From NCBI GenBank assembly GCA_026122225.1, contig JANEZZ010001492.1, positions 248,001 through 312,000 on the forward strand: a stretch of 64,000 nt of DNA, in the 5' to 3' direction. A program made the position numbers and the translations under genes. Source of the stretch: Heloderma charlesbogerti. Its lineage: Eukaryota; Chordata; Lepidosauria; Squamata; Helodermatidae. The notes under the pieces are model-generated. The model had not been told where the DNA came from and searched no databases. It saw only the letters and a list, made by a program, of their open reading frames with translations. Below, in pieces: positions 55,871 to 64,000 of this stretch (within the stretch, counting starts at the first letter, position 1; the number at the start of each line of letters is the position of its first letter).

Positions 55871-56693
55871 AAAACGCTAATTATGCGTAGAAGCAACACA
55901 CTTCCTTTACCTGCGTTTAGTTAAAAGCAATATGTTTCCTTTACCTGCGTTTATCTTTCAATCGCTGCGTAATTAAGTATTACGATAATATAGCCATACC
56001 AATATATTGTTTGAAATATTGTAGTTTTAACAGATTAAAATATAAAAATGAGGGTGATAAATACTTGGCATTTTTATAGTGCTTCCACTACACATGCATT
56101 ATCTTTGTGGTGTAAGCCTAAAATGTCTGAAATGACCATTAACTGCATTCTCTTGGTTCATTTAAATCACTTTCAATATACTTTTAACTCTGAAATTAAA
56201 ATAACAGGCAATGGGTCTATATGCCACCACATTCAAATTTAGACTATACTACTAGACTACAATATTTTCTGGAAAAATCAGATTCAGAGTTGGGTCCCTG
56301 ATCTGACAAAACACTCATGGAAGGTCCCTCTGCCCAATTTTGGGAGGTCCCCCCCCAAACACACAGCTCCCCCTATTCAGCAGGGTTCCCTGTACCTCTG
56401 TAGCATTTTCAGTGGGTTGGAGCAGCTGCCGTGGATGGGGGAGACAGGGAAATCTACTTCCATCAGTGCACTCCAACCCAAATATTCAAAGAATTGGTGC
56501 GTTTGGTTGTTACTGTCCCAGGTGGGAGTACCACTTTAAACCATGTTTCAGTTCCGAAGTATAAACATGACAATTTGCATCCCAAGATGCGAATAAAATT
56601 ATTTTTGATAATGTTTCTGCTTTGTGCTGTATTTATAGAGAGAGATGTATTCTGGTGAGAGTTCCATCCATGAAGATAACTTACAGCTCAGTC
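55871..56693. other. Unique AT-rich DNA after the CpG-rich block
   Basis: No feature recognised. TTCCTTTACCTGCGTTTA occurs twice (near 55902 and 55937), a short 18-bp direct duplication. Confidence 0.5.
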
Positions 56694-56762
56694 CTATGCA
56701 TGTTTACTCATTGAGTTAAATGGGATTTACTTAATGAATAAACATGATTTAGGATTGCAGCC
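56694..56762. mobile_element. Family-H hairpin MITE with TTA duplication
   Basis: CAGCTCAGTCCTATGCATGT to ATTTAGGATTGCAGCC, flanked by TTA (56691-56693 and 56763-56765). Confidence 0.8.
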
Positions 56763-56765
56763 TTA

Positions 56766-59364
56766 CTTTGAAAGCCAATACTTCTCTAATATCATTTGCA
56801 AATATCATATTCTATTTAGTTAAAATAGGCAAGGTTTTTTTACATGGAAGGGGGGCTTAAAAGCCAATCAGTTCAGATCCATAAAGATATACCAAAAAAA
56901 AGAAAAGAAACAGCAACATATAGGATGTGATTTTCTAAATAACTGCTTTTATATTTCACATGTATGTATTGTGTCTATGAATATTAACACCCTAATCTCA
57001 ACTAAGCACATTTAGTTAGAAATAAGCCCCCTTGGTTTCAATGAAACTTCCAAGGAATGTGTTCAGGATTGGGATGCAGGATTCAAAAATGCCTGTTTGA
57101 ACTTCTGTCTAGAAATTATTGGAAATCCTGGCTATCCATCAATAGTTTTAAAACGAATTGCATTGCTTTCAGTTAATTTAAAAGTTAAATTATATATTTC
57201 ATAATACAGATTATGGTTTCATTATATAGATACTGCGGTATGAACAGATGGTTCGTAATAATAGGGATAGGGATGCCAGATAGGGAGTGCTCACAGTAGG
57301 CAGCTCCAATGAAAATCTGATTGAAATAAATTTGGATATATGGTTATATTAGCTTCACCAATTACTCAGTTACTGCTTTCAGTTCTGCTTGGAAGATCAA
57401 GCAGTTTATTGCATGTGGCGATTTTGGCTTGCAGGGCTGGAAGGTAAGTGCATCCACCTTTTTGGCTTACCATTATCTTTTAGTACAAACCCCCAGGTTG
57501 TTTAATTTCACTATGCACAATTTGTTCAATCTATTTAATAGTAACTAGTTGGCTTGTTTATGGGAAATGTTCTTATTAATTGGCAGTTGTGTGTGTGTGT
57601 GTGTGTGTGTGTTCACTTAGTGTCTATAATGTTTGTTGCATATTTTAAATTCTAATATCTGAGCTGTGAACCTTATTGAGTCATGTTAGAAATATGCCTG
57701 ATTTTTTATATTTTTTCTCTTGTATTTCAAATGAGATGGGACCATTCCATGTGGAAATGGATTTCAGTAACTCTAATAAATTATTCTGCACCGTAAAATG
57801 ATTTGGAAAGAGTTCAGTAGGATTAACTATAGAAAAAGATCAGAAGATGTGACATTTTTCAAGTTAAAAGGGCAAAAAGAAAAAAAAGTCCTGTTTTAAA
57901 ATATATTCAGTACTCTACAGCTAGAAATATAAATTTCATTTGTTACCAGTTATGATTTTAACTTGCCCAGCACTGTTCAGACAAAAATATCATAACTGCT
58001 GAACCAGTTTAAGGTGGAGTACACTGAGCCTTTTCAGCTGACAAAAACAGCAGTAAGGATCCAATCCATCATCCCCAGTGCTGGAATGCATACACGCACC
58101 TTGACCTTCTCAGCTCCACAAAACCACAGGTATGCTAGGAATCAGGAGACAGCATGGGTGAACTGCTGTGCTGTGCAACAATTGATAATGCTGCAGTGAC
58201 ATGTGGAAGTAATTACAAGAGCACTTGTGGTAAGCAGCCTGATACCTATGGCATCCCTAGGCTAGGAACTGTGGCAATTGTGCAGCAGCAGGTTTGAGCT
58301 ATCTCCTAACTATATGGCTGATTTTCATGTTCTCTGTTGTTTAAAACTTTTTACACCATTCTTCAGCCAAAAAAGACTCCCAGAGCAGCTTTCAAACATT
58401 GGTCATAAGACAGGCTTACAGCCTCAATGACATAACACACAAGGCAAAGGGGATGGGGAGGGAAGAGGAAACAAGCAAGCTCGCGCACCAGTTCTTAAAG
58501 TTACAGTTCTTATAATGACCAGCTGGGATGTAAACAGTTCAGGTAGCCTGATGGAATGGCTACCAGTACGTGACAGTTGCCTGCACTTGTGAAGAAGAGA
58601 GGGGAAGGGAGGTTGTGCTGTTACAGAATAGAACTTCTGTGGCTCATGCCCCAAAACTGGTATTGCTAACAAGATCCCAAATGCAGGCCAACAGTAGCGA
58701 TGGTTCATGTTCCCAATATGCATATGGATGCAGCCAGCTTTGCGGCAGGGGAAGTACCTGTGTTCAGAAGAGATTGGTTGATCACTATTCCTCTTTCCCC
58801 ACCCTGGCTAATAAAAGCGTGTGTACTATCCAATGCTGGCCAAGAGGAGATTCTAAAGTGGGGATGAAGATAATGAAGAAGCTCACCAGCAGAGCAGTGC
58901 TGTGGAGAGGGAGATGGACTGCTGATGTTCTCCAGTATCGTTGTTTGTTTGTTTGTTTTAATGTTGAAAGGCAACAGGAGAACTCCCAGTAAAGTGCTGC
59001 AGGAGTTGATACTCAGCCTCTGAAACGCACAAGGTTGGTTTCAGATTTAGGCATTGGTGCAAATGGACCTCCACATCCCCTGCTCCCCAAAGCAGCCCCT
59101 CCAGGGCACTTAAAAAGCTACACAGAGGGCCAGGGCAACCTGAGTGAGTTGTGGGGCAGGAGCGATCCTCAAAAATGTGTGGAAGCACCTTCTGCGAGCT
59201 GAGCCCTTCCACCCACAGGAGGATGGTACTGGACCCAATCCATACACAGAAAGCTGGTGGTGTGTGTGTATGTGTGGGGAGGGGGAGCGAGCTCCCAGAG
59301 TGACAGGGGAATTGAGGTGGGGAGCACTGGTCCCTGGTGGAGACAAGTCAATAGATGTCTGAAT
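56766..59364. other. Intergenic stretch without supportable genes
   Basis: One family-H trace is at 57000-57078 and (GT)n lies at 57589-57612. A (TTTG)n-like tract lies at 58940-58958. Open frames here show no known domain. Confidence 0.5.
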
Positions 59365-59576
59365 CAGTGGAGGCTGGTGGCTCTGTTTGCAGTGGGTTTC
59401 ATTCTGGGTTTCAGTCAGAACCAGCCAGAACTCTAAAGGAGCTATCCAAGGTACTGAATATATTTGGGGGCTGGGTTCAGCACCTTGGATAGCTCCTTTA
59501 GAGTTTTGGCTGGTTCTGACTGAAACCCAGCATGGACTCACAGCCCCACTGAAATTGGAGCCACCAGCCTCCACTG
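59365..59576. mobile_element. Foldback MITE, family Q, copy 2 (best palindrome)
   Basis: CAGTGGAGGCTGGTGGCTCT mirrors GAGCCACCAGCCTCCACTG. TTTCAGTCAGAACCAGCC mirrors GGCTGGTTCTGACTGAAA (with one gap), and CTAAAGGAGCTATCCAAGGT mirrors ACCTTGGATAGCTCCTTTAG. No clear target duplication. Confidence 0.88.
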
Positions 59577-60288
59577 GTCTGGATACTCCTGCTAGTGCGC
59601 TCCATACTGTACTCCTAGTTGCAGTGGAAGTACTAACTTCCCACCAATAGCACATACATTACATTTCCCATCAATAGCACATAGCAGTTGAGTTCTGGGC
59701 AAATGTGTTTTACCCTTGTCAGCTCTTTGTACTATTCTTAAGCATAGGGGCTGTGGTGTTGGCATCTGCCCTGCATTGACAGATGGGTGTCAAGGAGCAT
59801 TTGATAAGATCTGTTTAACCTTTTTGCTTACTTTCCAGGTTTGACCAAGGGAAAATGACTGAAGCTGGGCCAGAAGAATAGAATAAACTGGCCACAAGAT
59901 CCGGCCTTGTTTACATAAGGGAACCATAACTCTGCCATGCTGCTTTCAAGTCTGAAAAACTATTGTTTGTGGTACATGGCCTTTGTTTCTCAGTGGGTGA
60001 TGACTAACACAATTGCTAGGTTATCTGGAGGGTTTCAGCATATGAACGGCTCTGTTGAACCATTGTTTCATCAAGCTTGTCCAAGCATGGTGCTGGCAAA
60101 ATTGCCCTGGACACCAGCCCTTTCAGACAAATGAGCAATATTTGATCTCTGTCAGACTGAAAATGTTATTGTTTATGTGGAGGGCAGGGGGGCGGGGGGA
60201 ATAGGACAAACCAATTCTTAGGTATGCGGCATCATGAGGAACTAGACTTATGGCCACTTGCATGCGTGACTCCATCATGCATTTCAGC
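59577..60288. other. Intergenic stretch with no supportable feature
   Basis: No recognisable gene or repeat. AGCACATA occurs with CCCACCAATAGCACATAC and CCCATCAATAGCACATAG as an 18-bp near-duplicate at 59640-59685. Confidence 0.45.
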
Positions 60289-60512
60289 TTCATTTCGTTG
60301 TTCAGTCGTGTCTGACTCTTCGTGACCCCATGGACCATAGCATGCCAGGCCTTCCTGTCCTGCGCTCTCTCCCGGAGCGTGCTCAAGTCCATATTCATTG
60401 CATCGGTGATGCTATCTAGCCATCTCATCCTCTGCCGTCCCCTTCTCCTTTTGCCTTCAGTCTTTCCCAGCATCAGGGTCTTTTCCAGAGAGTTTTCTCT
60501 TCACATTAGGTG
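60289..60512 (-). pseudogene. Bov-B LINE 3' end with RT C-terminal remnant
   Basis: The minus-strand frame ending near 60290 encodes GRQRMRWLD, then DRKAWHAMVHGVTKSQTRL. Together these are the hallmark C-terminus of the Bov-B (RTE clade) reverse transcriptase. The copy begins only in the last part of the ORF, so it is 5'-truncated and non-functional. Bov-B is the LINE whose 3' end Sauria SINEs imitate; two such SINEs lie at 26393-26740 and 62385-62573. Confidence 0.93.
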
Positions 60513-60639
60513 AACATGCTTCAAAACACACCCCTTGAATGCACCAGAGGTGCACTTTAAGCATTATGTGATCCATGTTACTGGTATGCACTGACAAGTA
60601 TGTGGTGGGTGTGGCATGTATGTGCAATGACTTCTAGTC

Positions 60640-60728
60640 TTACTATGCAATCCTATACATGTATACATAGAAGTCCCATTAAGTTTAATGGGACTTACTC
60701 CCAGGTAAGTGCAGATACGATTGCAGCC
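60640..60728. mobile_element. Family-H hairpin MITE
   Basis: GCAATCCTATACATGTATAC, AAGTCCCATTAAGTTTAATG, GGACTTACTCCCAGGTAAGT and CGATTGCAGCC are the family blocks in order. Confidence 0.8.
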
Positions 60729-60780
60729 TTAAATGTATTTTTGTTAAATGCCCAATCTTCTTCTATTTGTCAGTTCACTA

Positions 60781-60845
60781 AAGGCACAATCCTATGCATG
60801 TTAGACAGAAAAAAGTCCTACAGCTCCCAGCATTCCTCAGCCAGC
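60781..60845. mobile_element. Half copy of foldback family H2
   Basis: GGCACAATCCTATGCATGTT to CATTCCTCAGCCAGC is the left arm only; the right arm is missing. Confidence 0.75.
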
Positions 60846-60978
60846 AAGAAAAATGCTAAGAAAAAGGCGGACATGATGCTGATACCTCTAGTATGATGCA
60901 CCCTAAGTCAAGGCCACCCTTCCCTAAACTGAGTCCCTGCAGTCCTCTGCCCCCATGCTGATTTCTAACCCACCCCCT

Positions 60979-60993
60979 CACACACACACACAC

Positions 60994-61028
<35 letters not shown>

Positions 61029-61039
61029 GTGAGTGAGTC
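60979..61039. repeat. Compound (CA)n(GA)n(GTGA)n microsatellite
   Basis: (CA)n passes through CCC into about 15 AG units and then four GTGA units. Confidence 0.95.
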
Positions 61040-62384
61040 AGCAGTTGCCATTCTCCTTTATTATGGTTTCCACTATCCATCATTCTACCTATAATACTGA
61101 AGCGAGTTGGTATCTCTCGCTATTTTTTCTGAGATTAAGAAAGCCGCAGAGGAAAATGCTTTCATCTCCAAACTGATAAATGTATTTCCTAAGCAGGCCC
61201 AGCATTTTGTTTTCATGGTAAAGCTGACTTATACATTGCCTTCTGTCATATAAAGCTATGATTCAGGGATGTAGACTTCAATTTCCTTGGAGGTTGGGTG
61301 AAACCAAGGAAAAAGTGGATGTGAGCATTTAAATTTGTTCAGACAGCTTAACAGTCTATGCAGAAACAGACATAAAAAGAAATAAATAGGGGAAGACCCA
61401 CTCATACATGCAGTTTGTTTTGAACAGAAATCAAAACCTGCAGTCTTATCAGTGCTGGCTCCAGCTTTCTGAGGGCCTGTGGGCAAGACGCCCTCAGTGT
61501 CTTGGTAGGTTTTGGTGCACGCCAGTCAGCTTTTGAACAGTCAAGCTGCAACCACAGCATGTTATGTCGTTGGAATCCGGCGGGGGGGGGAGGTGTTTAA
61601 AACAAGGCATGGCTTATGTGAGAGTTGTTTAACTCTCTCACAACCCACCCCTGCTGGAACAACATGACAAGTCATGGTTGTGGCTTGAATATTCGAAATG
61701 GCTGACTGCCCACACCATAACTCACTGTGGCTTAATAAACCACGGTGGGCTGTTTGATTGTGCAAACCGGCCCACTGAGTCTACCTTCTCAATGGCATCA
61801 CCTCCAGCTGCTATTGTTCTTCATTCTCTTTCTCATCCTTGATACCACTTACTTGCTTGACAGGCAGAGAGCCAGTGAGTGAGCAGGCCATGGCATCTAC
61901 TGCTCCTCCTTCTCACCACCACCATTGTCTGGGCCAGCATGAGAGGCAAGTGAACCAGCTGGTTGCAATGCTGAAGAGAAGCAAGTCCAAGGGCCTCTTG
62001 ACTGTGGGCCCCTGCTGGGGTGCGGGCCTTCAGCAGATGCCCAGTCATGCCTACTCTTGTCACCCATCCTGAACGTTATGAACCCTAACCTGAGGGTAAA
62101 TCAATATAGTGGGACTTCCTTCCACCATGACACAAAGTTGCCTTCCCAAGCAATGTTGTATTTGGCCACTGGTGGGTCTAACAGGTTTTAATTAAGGTAG
62201 ACATTTTGTCCATGCTTATGTTTGTAAAGAAAAAGGAAACCAATTATATATTCATGTAGGATGAGAGAGAGGACGCTGTAAAGCTGCAATTACTTTAAGG
62301 CTGCAATCCTGTGTGCACTTATGCACAGGGTATTTTCTTCTAACTAAGACTCTTTGGATGAATGCATTAGCTCTAACATTAAGA
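61040..62384. other. Intergenic stretch with no supportable feature
   Basis: No recognisable gene or repeat. A short G-run (GGCGGGGGGGGGAGG) lies at 61578-61592. Confidence 0.5.
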
Positions 62385-62573
62385 GCCATTAAGGGCTTAG
62401 TGGTTAAGATGCTGAACTGCAGACCGGAGGGTCGGCAGGACAGCAGTTCGAGACCTGAGTGCTGCGTGACAGAAGCGTCTTTGGACAGCGCTGGCTCTTC
62501 GGCTTAGAAATGGAGATGAGCACCACCCCCTAGAGTTGGACATGACTGGCTGGGGACACCTTTACCTTACTGG
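62385..62573 (+). mobile_element. Sauria SINE with internal deletion
   Basis: The tRNA-like head (GGCTTAGTGGTTAAGATGCT, CAGTTCGAGACCTGAGTGCT, GCGTGAC) jumps directly to the 3' part (AGAAGCGTCTTTGGACAGCG, GAGTTGGACATGACTGGCTG, CACCTTTACCTTACT). Compared with 26393-26740, about 150 bp of the middle is absent; the joint falls at about 62470. Confidence 0.88.
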
Positions 62574-63254
62574 GGTGGACAAGGGCTGAACCATCTCCAC
62601 CCCAGCAAGTAGAGATTATACTCCTCCCAATGGCTGAGAGGAGCACAATCTACATGGGGGGAGGGGGGAAGCACAGAGGAATGACTCTTTCCATGCACCT
62701 TTCTCCCCACTGGTGGCAGGATGGCAAGTTGGGAACCTCTGTGGGCTATAAGCAGCCCACAGGTCACCCGTATGTGCTGTAGAAAAAGTGTACAAGGCAA
62801 GTCTGAATGACAGGACTGAGAACAGATATTTCACAATGTGTTATTCACATCCAAGGGGGGCTAAAACCTGTGGAAGGAGGAAAGTACTATCTTACTTACT
62901 GTGCAAAATCTGCCATGGTACAAAAGATCTCCAGAGCTAGAAAGAACAGAGCATGCTCAGTCTCTCCCCCCCCCCTATATTCTATGTCCTGTCCCTACCC
63001 ATACTAGCTGTTACAAACAGTAACCTTTATTTAAAACCAAAGACAAAAAGCACAGATATGAGTCACTTGATATCACTGCTATAATGGGAAAATGTGATTG
63101 CTTATACTGTAAGTGCTCAGAAGGTTGTGGGATCTCCTTTGCTGAAGGTATTTAAGCAAAGGTTGGGCAGCCATCTATCAGGGATGCTGTGGTCTCATCC
63201 TATGTTGCAGATCCTACATTGAGTGTGGGGTTAGATTGGATGATCTCCAAAGTC
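62574..63254. other. Intergenic stretch with no supportable feature
   Basis: A G-rich tract lies at 62657-62669. A CR1-like trace GGGCAGCCATCTATCAGGGA with TGCTGTGGTCTC lies at 63165-63196 (compare 21692-21716), which suggests a short decayed CR1 3' fragment at about 63110-63253, ending just before the family-Q element. Confidence 0.45.
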
Positions 63255-63861
63255 CAGTGGAGGCTGGTGGCTCTGATGTCAGTGGGGTGGTGAATCTGCT
63301 CTGGCTTTCAGTCAGAACTCTAACGGTGCAATCCTATGGGGCTAGGTGGCCACCTCCGAATGCGGAGGCAACCACCTATCCAATGCAGGGCAGGAGAAGC
63401 AAGGAGGGGATCATTCCCTCTATGCTTCTCCAGCCCTGCATTTGCGGCTAGACAGCCAATTTCGGCTGTCTAGCTGTGGGAAGGCAGAGCACAGGAGGAG
63501 GCTGCCAGATGACACATAGGATGTGTGTACTGGTGTTTCCACCTTCCCCACCCTGAAATGCCCCTGGAATGCCCAATTTGGCCACTTCACGCTCCTCTTA
63601 CAAGCGTGGTGCACAGGGCTGTTCCGTGCTGCTTGCAAGGCAGCATGGAAGGCTGGGGAGGTCGCTTCTCCAGGAACCAACCTAGGAGTGCGGGCTCTGA
63701 GGTTGGTTCCTGGAAAACCAGATATCCTATGGCTGTCTAGCCGCTGATGAGTGGCCATAGGATTGCTCCCTAAAGCAACTTGGATAGCTCCTGTGGAGTT
63801 CTGACTAAAACCTGGAGCAGATTCACCACCCCACTGTTATCGGAGCCACCAGCCTCCATTG
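63255..63861. mobile_element. Foldback MITE, family Q, copy 3, split by family P
   Basis: The left arm CAGTGGAGGCTGGTGGCTCT ... TTTCAGTCAGAACTCTAA ends at 63323. The right arm resumes with CTTGGATAGCTCC and ends GAGCCACCAGCCTCCATTG. A family-P element fills the gap. Confidence 0.85.
63324..63770. mobile_element. Foldback MITE, family P, copy 3, nested in family Q
   Basis: Starts CGGTGCAATCCTATGGGG and ends CATAGGATTGCTCCC, with TAA on both sides (63321-63323 and 63771-63773). Internal blocks match 18414-18826 (AGGCTGCC, TTCCCCACCCTG, GGGCTGTTCCGTGC). The TAA duplication suggests PIF/Harbinger, though copies 1 and 2 do not show it. Confidence 0.82.
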
Positions 63862-64000
63862 CCAACGTCCCTACCAACTCTGTGTTTCTATGCAAAAGAA
63901 AGAAACCTGTTTCCCCCTTAAAGTTATTTAACTAACACATACTGTCACAGAAAGCTGAAGTGATTAATCTGAAAACAAAGCCCCTGTGAAACAAATTCAT
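63862..64000. other. Window end, nothing recognised
   Basis: Unique-looking sequence without a feature. Confidence 0.4.

Noticed and set aside
59110..59655. 181-aa minus-strand open frame
   Set aside because: It crosses the family-Q palindrome, which translates similarly on both strands. No coding signature.
1..64000. Endogenous retrovirus or other viral insertion
   Set aside because: I saw no LTR pair, primer-binding site or gag/pol/env-like motif. The retroelement remnants all fit LINE or SINE families.

Overview
The window is vertebrate nuclear DNA, almost certainly from a squamate reptile. The evidence is its set of mobile elements: Sauria-type tRNA SINEs whose 3' ends match Bov-B, Bov-B LINE 3' ends, a CR1 LINE 3' end, an L1-type ORF1, a second tRNA-derived SINE, many (CA)n/(GA)n microsatellites and several families of palindromic MITEs typical of lizard genomes. 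I found no intact protein-coding gene and no recognisable host exon. Open frames on both strands are chance frames or remnants of mobile elements.

Layout. 1-11 kb: nested repeats. They include a 706-bp palindromic hAT-like element (6795-7500) with its 8-bp target duplication, a second hAT MITE (7575-8047), and a 2-kb L1-derived element on the minus strand that carries a broken ORF1, shows no recognisable ORF2, and lies between 68-bp direct repeats (8555-10737). 11-18 kb: mostly featureless, with a PIF/Harbinger-like MITE that carries a perfect CTCF-type motif. 18-31 kb: a dense accessory stretch with a second, 913-bp palindromic hAT-like element (18906-19818), a CR1 nested in another MITE, a 5S rRNA/CR1 chimeric SINE, two more hAT MITEs (one interrupted by a Sauria SINE) and an 810-bp palindromic element (29672-30481). 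31-40 kb: ordinary intergenic DNA with MITEs, including one Harbinger-like MITE inserted inside another copy of its own family.

41-56 kb is different in character. LINEs and long MITEs are nearly absent, CpG is frequent by eye, and there are three compact promoter-like blocks (about 43.88-44.06, 45.44-45.62 and 55.24-55.87 kb). Each holds three to five CCAAT boxes; two also hold octamer motifs. CTCF-like motifs lie at 42.69, 43.32 and 47.17 kb, and a 22-bp hairpin lies at 54.58 kb. This looks like a regulatory domain of a developmental locus or a lncRNA promoter region, but I cannot name the locus. Tiny TTA-flanked hairpin MITEs are the main repeat there.

56-64 kb returns to ordinary intergenic DNA with a Bov-B 3' end, a deleted Sauria SINE and nested foldback MITEs.

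The unifying theme is palindromic non-autonomous DNA transposons. At least seven foldback families are present, many with target-site duplications visible directly. Three large hAT-like copies also carry consensus 5' splice donors facing outward near both ends.
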